Notes: generated by a model not told the origin, from the letters alone. A stretch of DNA of 64,000 bases from Polytrichum commune (GCA_950295325.1 OX485803.1:48687554-48751553); one strand, 5' to 3'; numbered from the stretch's first letter, positions 1-13,789 are shown. Translations and numbers: made by a program.

Positions 1-844
1 TGCAAAAAGCACCCGTATTGGGTTTTTTCACATATGATCTCCGTGTTCTACATATACATAAGTGCTATTTTGGTTGATTTTGCCAATGCGGACTTAACTC
101 AATTGGATCTTTCTATCTATATCACGGTTCCAAATTGTAATTGGTGTAATACATGTATGTCTTGAATGGATTAGTACATACGAATCATATGTTAGTATTG
201 ATTTCCATACTATATGTGTAGTATCTTTGATCCTCATTGTCATGCATTGTTATATTGTGTTGGTCTCCAAAGATCACCATGCCAAATTAAAAAAAGTTGA
301 AGTGCAAAAATTACATGAGGTCAAAGTAAGATTATCATTCCCTTTCAATAATCAAATAGGTCAATCAAAAGTGTGTTCACTATTGAATTCGAAATAAGAC
401 TTTATAATGTACACATAGTCCAATTTCATTGTAACGCATGTCTTTTTGATGTTTGTTTGTTAGTATAAGCATACACCACTCAAATATAAGTGTCCAAATG
501 AGATTGGTAACTAAATAAGGCTCACATACCTTAACCCACATCAAGATCAACTTAAGAGGCCATGTTTGAATTGAGTGTGTCATTGCCACCTCAACCCCAC
601 CACCTCTATTTTTGGCATTGATAAGCAACAATAAACGACAATGTAGAAGTGTAAAATTTATGATATTTAGGGTCATTTACTATTTGAAGCTATGTAGTGC
701 TATCATATTCTACCACATATTTGAGTTCTAAAGAATCAACTACACTTTAAAGCCATACGAGCATTATATGACACAATCTACCTTGAATGAAAAAACAAAC
801 AAACAAACAAACAATTCCGAGAAAAACTAGGATCACTCCATGCA
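1..844. other. AT-rich DNA without a gene
   Basis: I see only short chance reading frames and an AAAC microsatellite near 792-811. No recognisable protein, RNA gene or transposon end. Confidence 0.6.
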
Positions 845-943
845 ACTCCAAGTAGAATTGACACTAAATAACATAGAGTGTAAGTGCCACTCACTCCAAA
901 TTGAAGTGACACTAAATAACAAATAGAGTGTAAGTACTACTAG
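845..943. repeat. Two-copy tandem duplication, unit about 48-51 bp
   Basis: The block from 845 to 892 is repeated with about six differences from 893 to 943. Both copies share the core GACACTAAATAACA followed by TAGAGTGTAAGT. No coding potential is seen. Confidence 0.7.
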
Positions 944-1208
944 AAAGCTTAATTTGGTTATGACCATACCTACATATGTAAGTGCTTAGATGTCCCATGT
1001 GGAGATATGACACCCTTGTCATGTGATTGGTGTTAAAACACATATGTAACGAATCAATTGAGATCTTGGGACTCGTGTGAGGGGTCATCTCCAAGGTCAC
1101 CTCTCTTTCCCTTTTGACAAGACTCATACAAACTTGGGCCCAAATATCCGTGAACGTGTCCAAGTCGTCGCACATAGTGATGGATACACAAGAAAGCCGT
1201 ATTTCCAA

Positions 1209-1222
1209 CCCCCCCCCCCCCC
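1209..1222. repeat. Poly-C run (14)
   Basis: Fourteen consecutive C followed by TCCCCTCCTCC. One of about ten such G/C homopolymers in the window. Confidence 0.9.
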
Positions 1223-1482
1223 TCCCCTCCTCCGTTTATAAGGTGAGTCATGCACCGATATTCACATGAATTGGCTCTTAACACTTGGAATAACAAAATT
1301 CGCAAAAAGTTCGACCAAAAACATCAAAGTTTGTTCCAACTTTTTGTAAGGTGTGCGTACTTTTTGATTGTGTAGAGAAGACAATAACATATCGGAAGTT
1401 TTGTTTTGGTGAGTCTACGAAATTCTCGGATCATCTTGTGTTTGCTAAAGTTCAAATTTCCTAGACAAAATGATTCAAGAGT

Positions 1483-1629
1483 CACTACGGTTCCTTACCA
1501 TTGGTTCTCTTCCACTTGATGGTCTCATGATCTATTACAATAGTAAATGTTTAATCCATGTTTATATAGATTTCAAACACATCTAGTGGAAGACAACTAG
1601 TGGTAAGGAACCACAATTTCCATAGTGTG
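1483..1629. repeat. Fold-back element, CACTA-ended inverted repeat
   Basis: The arms at 1489-1521 and 1580-1612 are reverse complements at 29 of 33 positions, with a loop of about 58 nt. Outside the stem, the termini read CACTA at 1483 and TAGTG near 1629. The size and shape suit a small MITE or a microRNA-like precursor. No clear target duplication was found. The sequence shows the inverted repeat directly; its nature is inferred. Confidence 0.6.
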
Positions 1630-4317
1630 TTACAAAGGAGAAAATCAACATAATAGATATCATACTAGACGTGACTTAAATCTGGCTTCCAAAATAGAGT
1701 AATGGAAGATGAAGGTTGGTACACGAAGCATTTACGATGATTGTCACCATTTCACTTTGGAGTCTCATCACAATTATAATATTTGGATGTTAAATCAATT
1801 GATTTTTATTTTATGGGTTCAAATTCCAAGCTAAATAACATGGTTGAAGCTAAGAAAATTATCACCTTCAAAAGCTTATGATTTTCCTCATATGATAAGT
1901 TGTCACAATGAAAATTTGAAGAGTCATTGAAGGAGATTGCAAGTTTGCTTTTTGAATGACTGTAAGGATGTAGTCATTCCTTTATGAGTGTTATGAGGAA
2001 GACATAGTTGGTATATATATATATATATATAGAGGGAATTGTTGAATCGACCATGTAGTTTGTTAAAATGACCACAAAGATGCGTCGCATGTTCACATGA
2101 CCTGTCAAAATTTGATTTTTCATCGCACACATGAAGAGGAGCAAGGTACTAACTCCATGATAGAGTCAATAAACTTAGCCAACTTGATAACAAAACAAAA
2201 CCTAGTTGACCTCTTGCATATTGACTATGGTCTTTTAAACCAATGTATGGTTGATTTTACAATCCCCTATATATGTATATATACATACACCCTTTAGAGG
2301 GTAAGAACCTTAAGCTTTAATAAAGCACGGAAACATTGTAGGGTGCAATGTGGTTTGACACCGCAAATTATATTTTTGAAAAGCAATTTGACACGTGGCA
2401 GTCTTACGTTGAATGAGACCTTGTGGGATGCCATGTTGAATTACCTTTTGTCACTCAAAGTGTTGAACTAGACATTACTCTATGGTAATAAGCATCCAAT
2501 GTTTATATATATATAAAAAATTGTGTGTATAAGAGTGTAAGAGCAAGAATCTCCTTGCATTGGAGATGATGGTTGGGGTACACACGTACCAACATGGATT
2601 CTCGCTCCCACGCTTGTATATTTATTGTCATACTTTTTAGTACAATCATTAAGGTTCCATCATCTTGAACTTCATCAAAAGAGCTCACAAGTTGTCATAT
2701 TGGGAAATTGCTAAATTCAAAGAGCTCTTCAAATTATTGCCACCATTCCATAGCTCAAAGATTGGAAGGTTCGTATCTTACAATTTCTCTTCAACTGATA
2801 TTTGAGTAAAATTGGACTGAATGTTAGTTCAAAATTATAACATGTTGATTTTTACTATGAGATCTTATGACAGAATATGTAGAGATGATTTTGATAAAAT
2901 TTCACTGATTTATTTGATATGTTTTGTATTTGATATTTTAATTATATAAATATACCATAAGAATAAAAAGTTCATGGTAGTTTAATATCCTAACATTCCA
3001 ACCATTACTTCAGATTCACATGTCTTCCATGAAGTTTAGGTATATTGGAATCATGTTGACAATTGTGCCCATAAAATCAATATCACCAAAAAATCCATAT
3101 TTTAAAAATATTTTTAGAAGTACTCAAATATGAGTTTGTCTTTTGTATGTAAGTTTATTTAGATCAACAAAAATGAATATTAGATTTTGGTGTCATTTGG
3201 TGCTTTTATACACGAGGAGGAGCAAATGTCAACTATGAGGACGCCTCTTCACTTATTGCCTATTATATCTCAACTGAAAATACTTGGATGGTTAACATAT
3301 GCTGAGGTAAAAGTTGCTTACAAGGTCTAAACATCTATACAATTGATTTGGAATTTGCTTACAGAATGACGAGAATTAAGTTGCCAAATTTTAATTAGTC
3401 ATAGAGGACCCTTTAAGGTAATTTCAGGCAACCAATAAATAGGCTTGTAGGGGTTAAAACTAGTGTTGGGTGGATGTCTCCATTGAGTTTGGTAAAATCT
3501 TATATTCTTAATAAATAATTATAGAACTTTGTAACTCCAAATAGTAAGTGAAACTAAATATCATAAACAATGTAGATGTAAACAACATTTAACTTCAGAA
3601 GAGAAGACTTTCATGTTGAACCTTGAGTGCAACATACAATTAATATACTTTCAAAAGTACTTTATTGTAGACAACTCATAACATTCACAAACTCCTATGC
3701 ACAAAATACAACATAACTCAATAAGAAAACAATGGATCTTTTGATGAAATGGCTTGACATTTCAAAGGACCACATATGAGCATTATTTCTTGAGTCCACT
3801 CGGGCTGCACTGGCTCGCCCAAGTTGGTTGTATTTTGGGTTTCCTTTGCAATTGAATTTCTCAATTTGTGCCAAAAAAAAAGAAAAAAGAAGAAGAAAAA
3901 GTCAGAGTCTAGAATCACAAAGTCAAGATCAAATATCAATTTGAGATATTTTAAAAAAATTCACATATTAATGTTAAAAAATGTAACATCTCTTAAAAAT
4001 TGAGAGGAAATAAAAGGCATGATCCACCCAACCTTGAGCCTTATATACTTGGATGAACTAAAAGTTGAAGCTCCTTTGAACTAGTCCTCAAGCATATAGT
4101 TAACCGGCTCTCCCTCCATGCTTTTGGGGCGAGTTAAGTGTTCTTAACTAATGGTCATTACTTACGAGGTGAGAACATCGGGTAACACCATGGTCCCAAC
4201 TACTGGATAACTCCCCTTTACCATTTAGAAATATTAGATCTCATGGGGTGGAGTCCCCTAATCTTACAGATAGTAGAGTCTAGTTGGAACTAGAGCTTGG
4301 GGGGCACACTAGCAAAA
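1630..4317. other. AT-rich DNA without a gene
   Basis: Contains an (AT)10 microsatellite at 2012-2031 and a purine-rich tract near 3868-3902. All reading frames are short and unrecognised. Confidence 0.55.
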
Positions 4318-4497
4318 AAACATAAAAACTACATGCAATAAAATGTAGGGTCTCATATATTGATTATGGGTAAATTTTGTAAAATAATTACATATAATGT
4401 AGGGTGCTCTAGTTGTGCAATGCATGATTGTATGTAATATAGCATCTAACATAATAGCGCAAAATTAGCTAAGTGGTACACATTAAATACCATGGTC
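4318..4497 (+). repeat. Dispersed repeat S, copy 1
   Basis: About 180 bp matching the reverse complement of 37305-37482 in order. Shared blocks include GCAATAAAATGTAGGGTCT, ATGTAGGGTGCTCT and ATGTAATATAGCATCT. A short G run (GGGGGG) lies just upstream, as a longer G/C run does at the other copy. Family unknown. Confidence 0.55.
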
Positions 4498-7204
4498 ATA
4501 AAGGGCTAGATATGAAAAATCATGTACCTTGCACTTCATTTATGGAGAATGGATGAATAATTGTTGACTTTTTGTGAAGAATCAAGGATGGATGAAATCA
4601 CTTGTGAGATGTCTCTTATGATTTCAAGGGGGTTGCAACGTGAGAAACTAAAGAGGTGCGCAAGGAATGGGGTTAAGGTTAGGGCATCACATTGGACTCA
4701 CTACTTGCCTCTCCTCTCCTCTCCTCACCTCTTTGTTGTGTATTTGGTAAAGTTCACTTATCACTCAAGTTAATCACCTACATAGCTATGTTTTGTAACT
4801 CTCCAATATTGGCTTAAAGTTATGCAATCAGGTAGTGCCGGGAGGACAATATACTAGGTAAGTTTCTTTACTTCTCTATGTGCTTGTGACATTGGTTCTA
4901 GATATATCTTCTTGAAACCTAATGAGACAAATTCAGAGTTGAATATGTGTGGGAGTAGAAGGCTTATATTTAGAAGAAAAAAATGGTTAGAAAGAACCAT
5001 TATGTACATGGCATTACTCAATGAATTCTAAGATCACGCCTCGTTCCAAAAGAATAGATATTGAGATTTCTTAATGGGTACTAAGCGTGAGGTTCATAGT
5101 GAGTATGACTGTGTCATTATAGTAAGTCTTAACTTAAATCGCTCAAAGCTTGGAACGTAAACTCAAGTGGAAGTTGGATTTTGACGAGAGCACATTGATT
5201 TTGGTGTTTATAATATGAGATTCAAATAGATCAAATTATTGGGTGTTGTTGATTCTAATCCGCATCAGGTACACAATAGAGCTTCCCCAATCCTTTGGCT
5301 GTCTCATGCAACTCGAATGGAAACAAATAATATGCATGGTTGGTACACTTTTGTAATCTCAACAAACCATTTCATAGCAAGATTCAAGCTAAACAAACTA
5401 CACAATGCTGACCATATTTGGTATTATATTTGTGAATTGCAAGCAAGTTGTTGTTGGGAGCCAAGGGAAAGTCCCAAACATCATTATTTTCTTGTAGAAC
5501 AGTACTACAACCTTGGATACAAAAACTTTGGTAAGTTGAGGTTGTGGTGAGAATCCGAGGGGTTGCACATTTCATTAAAAACCAAGAACCATGTGTGCTC
5601 ACAACGTACTCCAAAAACCCTCTACATACAAGTTTTTCTTGTAATTTCAAGCAATACACATACGCTTTCAATGATACAAGGGACAACATGTATACATACA
5701 TTCATATATGTCATAAACATTCATATATAAATATACTTTTGAATAATAATGAATTCCTATCATAGGTATAATGTAAAACCTTGGCATTCATCAATAAAGT
5801 CGTTGAAGAAATTTTCATCCCCCGGATGCAACTCATAAGTCTACAATATATGTCATAAAAGCTAATGCAATTATTATTTTTCTAAATATGCCGTCAAATG
5901 ATATGTAGATTGTAAGTCCACTTATTGTTGGTATTTTTTTGATACCAACATAAACCGATCTCCATGTTTGCTCCTAGAACTTGCAACCCTTAGAAATTTC
6001 AACAATTGCAGTCCCTAAATGCTTCATCTAAATTGTTGCACACATAAGAGGTTCGCTAATGATACAATAACAATTGACAAAAAAAACCACTTGGGAATCA
6101 ACACCTTTGCAATTTTGATGTCACCTATGATCTAACAAAGGCATCAACCACCAAGAAGTGCCACAAAGAAGCGGTGGCCATTCCTCTTGCAACCCTAAGG
6201 AAGAAGAGACTTCATTCTTGGCTCAACCACTCTTTTCAAAACCCTAATATTGCCCCTTCCATACATACATGGATAAGGAAATGAGGAAATTATTCATCTT
6301 AGTTTCATCCAATATTAATTACTTATCTTATGAAATCTAGTGATCCTACTATACAAGTACATATGTTTTATATATTTTTAAAGGTCCTCCATATATGTAC
6401 TTAACTATGAGTTATCATTTGTATAGCATATGTATACATAGTACAAAAAAGTTCAAATTAATACTTCTTTTGTGCACCTACGTATACTCATATGTGTTAT
6501 GAAAGGTGCAACCCTAGGAAGCAACGGCTTCTCATTCTTGATATGTTAGTTGATCTCATGTTAATTAAGTGCCTATTTAGTGAAGTGTTTGGAATACATA
6601 AATCGAATGGCTATTGTATAAGGCTCATGAGTTTTGAGTTTAATATGGAGTTTGAAAGTTGTTGTGCTTGCTTATGTGCAGTTTGCATTGATGATGGTTG
6701 TTGACCTTGCATTTGTGGGTGCTCAACAACTCCATTGTTTCTTTTTCAAGTTACGGCACTAATAAGTAGAGGACTTGTAAGATTTACGAGACTTCTTTGG
6801 ATGCTTTGGCATGTGTTTTGTAAATTTGTGTGGATACATTGTATATAGACTATTTTTGTAGGGTATGTGGAAACCTTGTAATTTTGAATTTTAGATACAT
6901 ATGCCTAGCCTTGAAGCATGACATCAAGGTCTCCCTAACTACACCATTATTTTGAAACCCCCTAAATTGTGTTAAAGAACACAAAATTTTCATTCTTGTC
7001 TTCTAAGTTTATGACATGCACATGCAATTCATTATTGTAATCAGTATACTATTATGTTGCTTTGCACCATGCTTGACTATAATTTCAAACCATAAACCTT
7101 GAGCCCTATAATTTGTTTGGTTTGTGTGGTTTGTACATGTGCTTCTTAGAAGGCTTGAAGTTAATCATACACTTTGAGGACTTTGGGAAATTGGAGATTT
7201 TTTG
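4498..7204. other. AT-rich DNA without a recognised gene
   Basis: 5239-5765 has few stops on both strands (reading frames of about 100 codons each way), but no domain or motif is recognised and the composition matches its surroundings. A small hairpin with 9-bp arms (TGTTGGTAT / ATACCAACA) lies at about 5927-5951. Confidence 0.5.
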
Positions 7205-7410
7205 TGCATATAAGTAATATTGGGTATCATTCAAGTCTGTCATTCAAAAATTTATAAATATACATAGGGTGCCAATAATCATTTTAACCATTATTTTGAA
7301 GGTTAGCATGCCTTATAATCCATTCTAGAAGGTAAATAGCCCCCCCAAAATATCACGTTATGGCACGTGTATACTTAATCTAATAGAAAGTGAACCCCTT
7401 GTGGGAAAAT
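7205..7410 (+). repeat. Dispersed repeat R, copy 1
   Basis: Matches the reverse complement of 36686-36887 across ATATAAGTAATAT, ATTTATAA, TAGGGTGC, TAATCAT, CCATTATTT, CTTATAATCC and GGTAAATAGCCCCC. The third, partial copy is at 14590-14770. No terminal repeats or duplication could be fixed, so the class is unknown. Confidence 0.55.
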
Positions 7411-7520
7411 CTTTCAACCCGTCAACATGGATAAAAATGCCATAACATATTGATTTTTATTGTCCCCAACCAAAATGTCCAACTATAGGTACAATTTTCT
7501 TGGTAGAGGTCGGACAACAT

Positions 7521-8081
7521 CTAGACCATCAATTGTTGGTGGAATTGAAGAACAAAATCTGAAGGCCATAATGTAAGCATATTGAAAATGAGGATGGTGT
7601 AGTTTTCATTAAGAAACCTCTTGATCAATGCATATAGTTTGTAGCATAACTTACAATGACTAACATCTAGGTCCAATACAATCCATTGGGAGGTATTTTG
7701 ATGCTCAGGTGTGGAAGAAAATAAATTGTACAAAAATAAATACTCACTTGGAATTGCCCCATAGATGTTTTCAAAATAACTGTCCAATGGTGGTTTTTCA
7801 AATAGTTTCTTGATTTTTTGCACTTAAGGATTTTCCAATGCACGAAGGCACCTCACCAAAGATGATATAGTCAAGATCAAATCTTTAGGCCACAAGTCTG
7901 TTGTGTAATGGGCATATGTGCCATCGTTGTAACCATGAGTGAGCATGCCAATGAGGCTTACATGTAGTTGGAACAAACTTGCAATGGCTTTTGTTGTCAC
8001 TCGTATATGAGGATTAGTTGTTCTGTTGGTGTCCATTCCATCATGGATGATTGCCAAAACTTGCACACATTGAATTTGGAT
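7521..8081 (-). other. Unrecognised open frame with one in-frame stop
   Basis: Two adjacent frames, 8066-7824 and 7823-7521, share the same phase and are separated by a single stop, giving about 180 open codons in AT-rich DNA. No domain, signal peptide or membrane segment is recognised. The frame is closed upstream by a stop near 8083, just before the LTR inserted at 8101. It may be the tail of a decayed gene or chance. Confidence 0.15.
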
Positions 8082-8117
8082 TCATGGCGCCATGCATGGT
8101 TGTGAGGCCAAACCACC

Positions 8118-8143
8118 CACCCTTAAGCGTCCTAGTCCGGGTG
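8118..8143 (-). promoter_or_regulatory. U5 stem-loop of LTR L1
   Basis: Stem CACCC/GGGTG closes the conserved 16-nt loop (8123-8138; sense strand GGACTAGGACGCTTAA). It lies within 45 nt of the LTR end, where U5 meets the primer-binding site in an intact element. Function inferred. Confidence 0.5.
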
Positions 8144-8234
8144 AGGGCATGGGGATCACATTCGTGTTCATATAACTCCCTCTTACCAACTTCGTACAAA
8201 TCCATTTCATTTCCCATCAACTCTTGCACACCAA

Positions 8235-8272
8235 TTTATTCCATAATACGAGTACAAGCATTGAAAAATGTT
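8235..8272 (-). terminator. Poly(A) signal and upstream hairpin of LTR L1
   Basis: On the minus strand a 6-bp stem with a 4-nt loop (8257-8272) is followed about 15 nt later by AATAAA (8235-8240). The same arrangement occurs in the other L copies. Confidence 0.5.
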
Positions 8273-8445
8273 CTTCTCTATTTATTCCCTTCCTCCTACA
8301 CTAATTCACAACCCCACAATCAAATCCCTACTAAAGCTCATTCCCTTATGCCACCTTCTAAGTTATGTGAATCCAACTCCGCTAATTCACTAATGAGTTA
8401 AGCTCTTAGTTAAATCTCCCCCCCCCCCTTTTCTAATTAAGTAGC

Positions 8446-8790
8446 TCCTAAGCTCGGGCCAGCAGTCCCAACCGAATCCCAGCAGTTACTAAGCTCGGAC
8501 CAGCAGTCCCAACCGAAAACCACAGTCTCCCAACTGAATCCCAACAGTTACTAAGCTCGGACCCCAACAGTTACTAAGCTCGGACCCCAGCAGCTCCTAA
8601 GCTCGGACCAGCAGTCCCAACCAAAAACCACAGTCTCCCAACAGGACCTCAGCAGCTCCTAAGCTTGGACCAGCAGTCCCAACCGAAAACCACAGTCTCC
8701 CAACCGAATCCCAGTAGTTACTAAGCTCGGACCCCAGCAGCTCTTAAGCTCGGACCAGCAGTCCCAACCGAAAAACCACAGTCTCCCTAC
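8446..8790. repeat. Tandem repeats inside LTR L1
   Basis: Irregular units built from CTAAGCTCGGACC, CAGCAGTCCCAACCG and CCACAGTCTCCCAAC. At least five partial copies. The unit differs from those in the other L copies. Confidence 0.75.
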
Positions 8791-9273
8791 CTAATTCTAC
8801 TAAGTCCTCTACCTAATTCCCACCTTTTTTTCCGAGCTCTAAGAGCTCAACTTCCTAGAGAAGAGAGAGAGAGAGGGAGAGGAGAGAAAAGGAGAGAAAG
8901 GAAGAGAGGAGAGAAGAGAAGGAGAGGGCACCCAAACCACAAACCCCTTAACCCTCTCCTACTTAGTAGGACCTTATCCTATCCACTAAACCCTCAACCC
9001 CTAAACCAACACGAACATGTTCTAAATCAAACGTTTAAACCCAAGGCCCTTCCCCTTGCTTCATCAAACACTACTCACTTAACCAAAACACTCCCTAATA
9101 CCACTAAGCTTCTAATTAACCACACAAAATAGGCTTAAGGCCTAAAACATAAATCCACACCAAGCCTCACTCTTTTTATACTTTTTGATATTTCAATAAT
9201 GACCTCAAATGCAATTCTAAATAAACTCTAAACATAAAACAAATATGAGCAACCATTTTGGGCTCATAATGGT

Positions 9274-12200
9274 ATAGATAATTACGGCTTTTTACTTCCT
9301 TGGATGCTCATGTCCATGGGATCTTTGAAGTGTTCATATTCTGAGTACTTTGAAAAATTGATACCTCCTTTACGGACGTCCACGTTCTGAAGGTGACTTA
9401 CGATTGAATGAGAGACACTCTAAATTCCAAAAGATTTGAAGGTTGGCATATTACATTAATTTCAATTTGACAATATTTATCAAATAATAAATTCTTATAT
9501 TAGAATAGGGAGAGCTTCCAATCCATGAACCAAACTTCATTTATTTGCACATGAGCACTTTATAAAGAAGACAATATGAAGCATTTATGATATACAAAGA
9601 AATATTCATTTCTTACGAGACCTTGATTTGAGGCCTAGCACTAATAACATGTCGACAAGCTACAATGGAATCCGGGAGGCCTCCCCATGCAAGACATGAT
9701 TACTTTTGAAGATGTATTATGGTAATTAAAACATATGTGAAGTATCATATTGACATACACTTAGGCCTACAAATCACATGCACAATAAATGTTACACCTA
9801 CTTGATCTTTTGTAATAATAACAATGATCTTATGATTTGTGCTCATGGGAGTTACAAATACAAAGAGATGAGAACAATGCACCAAAAAGTGCAATTCATT
9901 TTCCTTTCTTGGCAAGCGTTTAGTTGAGTTCTATTTCTTGGCAAAGAATTCTTTCTTTTAGCTCATTGCAAGGAAGAGAGACATGAAGCGGTCTAGAGGA
10001 CACACCGAGTCTAGAAAGAAGGAGCAAGGAAAGGATTAAGATGGAGGACATTACTAGTAGTGATAGTGGCATGTACTAGCCACAACGGCAATGGAATTTA
10101 AAAGCCTCATAATGTTGCATTGAACAAAGAAGAAAGAGTAAGGGAAAATTTAGTTTGTAATTTAGGGGGAGAAGATGAACAAGCCACTCAAACGTGCGGA
10201 AATGCAGAGAGCAAGGCTCTTCAGGATCCAATAGAGGAGTTCTTTGAGCAATTCAAGGAGGCAAACAACGGAGATGTAGAGACAAACAAAGAAGATGACA
10301 AAGCATAGGATGGGGGTTCATATATCTCCCGAATTTAAAAATGAGGAGAAAACCACCACAAACAAAGATTGGGATGCAAGGTTCTACAATGACATCAATG
10401 AGTATGGTGTAGTGGACAATAGAGAGCCAAAGTTGTGTTCAAGTCACTCCACCAATTCAACATCTTTGGATTCAACTAGTGTTTTATAGAAGTGTCAATG
10501 GATTTGCTAGAAATTTTTGTTTGCAATTTACTATAATTTTCTAAGAATATTGATACTAATATATAATAAAAATAGCGTGCCAAATACTTTGGTGCAAAGT
10601 TTTTATGTGCATTGAAATGGTTGTCTTTGAATAGTTAGTTGTCTTGAATAATTTTTCAAAGATGATGTTCAAATTAAGAAACCTATGGAACTCCCCCAAC
10701 TTAGTGAACATTAGGAGGACTCCTAATGTTTTATGCATCAATGTTCACTATCACACTACTAAAGGCACATTCACTTGAAATTCAAGAGAAAAAAATTGTA
10801 TTACACAAGCTAATCACGTCCAATGTAATGTAGCATCGGGAGGCCTTCCAATGTTATTCAATGTCTAGATTTCAAACTTTGTATCTTACTTAAATTCTTG
10901 GTACCCCATACCCTCCTTTCATCGAAAAACTTGCGCCAAAATTTACTCTAATGAGTTGGGTGGATGCACATGGAAATGATTGACAATAGTTCTCTAAACA
11001 ACATTCATGAGCACTAACAACACGTATGGATCCTACATAAAGGAGATGGCTAGTTTTGGGGACCTTATTTGATATCAATTTTCACCTAATGGAACTATGA
11101 TAGGGAGCTTTCTTCACCCTAAAGAATTCTTCTTTGCTTTCACTAGAAGAATTTTCACATAGAGATTCCTCAACCTAAAAGAGTATAAGTCTATTATGCA
11201 AAACACGTTTGTGTAAGAGGCCACAATCTCAAGGACATTATCTAGTCACCCTTTCCATCCATTGCGTTTACAACCATCACACCAATGTGATTGGGACTTA
11301 TTTTATCCATGAAAAAACCCTAATCTAGTAAGCAAACGTAGATGCGACCCATAGCCAACACATTACCGACATTGTCCTCTAAGTTGCAACTTCTATGATG
11401 CCATTATGGTCTACAAGGGTAGGAATATGCCTGGGAATCCTTCAGGATCACAAATATGGAATGCAATCATGTGGCATCCGATGATCATGGCATTTCAACT
11501 TTAGAATTTAGTGTCTCGGTCATTTCTTTGTCATCACATTCAAATTCTCTTCTCACACCTGATGAGTCAATAGATGTCTCAAAAAGATCATTGCTATATA
11601 TCATCATGTTCTCCATGACCCATGGAATTGGCGACCCTACACTATTGCCAACACAATCTCCAATGCGTGGATGATCGATGAAAAGCTATTTAAGACCATA
11701 ATCAACCTCTAAAAAATGACTATGTTTCTCCCTAGATGGTGTCGCAAAAAAAATTATGAGGTTCTTGCTCCAGTTCCAAAGGACATTTGTGGAATCAACT
11801 CAACAAGATCCTGGGCATTTTGGGTATTGTAGGAATATCCACACAAACCAATTACTTCCAAAATATAGTTCGGTACATCTTCACCAGATGTCCATGTCCT
11901 CAGGTTCCCATGAGAGTGTCACAGAGGTGGGTTTGCGTTCACACATTTTTTTAGCTTTCTTCAAGTTTTTTGTTTTTTTCCATTGGGAAACAAAATTTTG
12001 ATCTTTAACTTTGAAATCTTATAAATTTTTTATATTCATCAAGAAAACACAAATGTGAGTCGTATTTGTAAATACTTTGAAATCCCTGTAAATGTTTTTG
12101 TGCATATTACCAACAATACTTTCATAAATGAATTTGTATAAATTTATTTGTTGCTTGTTCCACATTTTCCCAACACATGTGTTTCTTGATATTGGAATCA

Positions 12201-13291
12201 CGAGCTCTCTCGATGCATCTTATCCACGGGGAGGTGACTATCGAAATTTTAGAAACCACGTGAGATAAAAAATAGGGTCAATTTAATTCATTGAGGGTAA
12301 AATTTATACATTCATTAGATCTACCATAGCTTTGGAAATATGTCCCCTACATGTTTATATGTAAAATAAGGCGGTGAATAATTCCTCCATTTTAGTAATC
12401 AGTAGAAAAAAATAGGATTATAGATATTGGATCCCTCCAAATGTGTGTAGTAGAATCAATAGAATAATTATGGGTTTGACTACTTGGATGAAAAATTGTG
12501 TAAATTTTGTCCAAATTTGAATGAAACGCGTTAGTTTGGAGGGAAACGTTGTGGATTTTTTGGGGGGAAAGAATGTTGTGACTTCTCAACGGCCCTTGGG
12601 TTTGCTTAGGGTTTGGACAAGCATAGTGGTGTGAAGGCGGTGAAGCGTTTGGGTAGGAGGTCTTGCATTGGTGAAGCGTGACACGAAGGCGGTAGGTAAG
12701 ACATATTTTTGGGAGCTTTCTTCTTTGCTCCATAGCATTCACAACATTCACACATGGTGTTTCACAAGCGCCAAAGATTCGGCTTGCTCCGCTCTCGTGA
12801 GGTATGTCCGCCTCATGCCAATAATTAGTTTTAGTTCTTTGTCATCATTGGTATTAAACCTCTCCAAATTTTTTGTCTTATCATGTCATTGTAGAGGATA
12901 TTGATATGTACCTTGACATGTATTGGAGGGTGCATAGTTATATCCTAACCCTTCACATTGTAAATATTTGGTACAAGGTTGAATGTGTTTGTGAACACAA
13001 TTAAAGTAAATGTTTTCAATTTGTGTATTTAGTTTTTTCAATTGAATGCAATCTTTTGTTTTGGAGCAGATAATTATGCAAAATTTTCATGTCTCATGAC
13101 AATTGATTATATTTCTTGTTTTGTTCTATCCGTGTTTACAACTTGTCTATGTTAGCTTGTACATTTTGTCATCTCCATGTTCATTGGTAATATTTTAACT
13201 AAACTCCAAGTGTTATTGATTGTGTTTTGAATGGCACTTTGAATGCTTTAGCATTGGTATAACTAATTGAAACCGATTAAATGACAAGATG
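9274..13291. other. AT-rich DNA without a recognised gene
   Basis: Short frames only. 10120-10490 (plus) contains two overlapping hydrophilic, acidic frames of about 60 codons, and 12392-12751 (minus) a 119-codon frame; none shows a known domain. Palindromic GGGAGGCCTCCC-type motifs occur at 9672-9686 and 10834-10853. Confidence 0.5.
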
Positions 13292-13789
13292 GATGGTGTG
13301 AGCCCAAAACGGTGCCCACATGTGCGGTTAACCTCAAAAGTTATTAGGAGTTGGACCTTTTTTTATTGTGATTGCTATTTCAAAACTAAAAAGAGTGTAA
13401 CCCGTGGGTTTAGTGTGTTTTTGTGTTAACAAGTGATTTACGTCATTTGTGTGTTGAGAGGGGGTTAGTGTTAATTAGATTTAGTTAAAGTATTGTAGTT
13501 AGTACTTTTGTTATTAGGAAAGGGGATGTGAGCTTGGGGCTTAAGGCTGGTTTAAGTGTCCGAATTGGGCGTGGAGGCTGCCTACATTGGGATCGGGGGC
13601 TGTTTGAATCAGGCTGTGGCATTGCTCGAAGTAGGTAAGTGGCAGCTCTGCAAGGCGGGAAGAATGCGGGATCCTCGGAATGGATTAGTTGCGAGGAGGT
13701 AGAGGCGGCAGCCACTAACGAGAACTCTCTCTCTCTGGTTTGAAGGTCCTGGAGCTGAGCTCCGGGATTTGGGAGCTTGCAAATTATTT

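Larger units (their letters stand above)
8101..9268 (-). mobile_element. Solo LTR, family L, copy 1
   Basis: Bounded by a perfect 5-bp duplication ATGGT (8096-8100 and 9269-9273). The ends are TGTGAGGCC on the left and GGGCTCATA on the right, an imperfect TG..CA inverted terminal pair. The minus strand is taken as sense because AATAAA (8235-8240) and a TATA-like TATAAAAAG (9172-9180) read that way. The middle holds tandem repeats and a GA-rich tract (about 8860-8925). No reverse-transcriptase or gag sequence is attached, so this is a solo LTR left by recombination. 1168 bp. Confidence 0.85.

Noticed and set aside
5239-5765. Overlapping frames on both strands as a gene
   Set aside because: Open on both strands because of local base composition; no motif or splice pattern.
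12392-12751. 119-codon minus-strand frame as a gene
   Set aside because: Low-complexity composition and overlapping frames; nothing recognisable.
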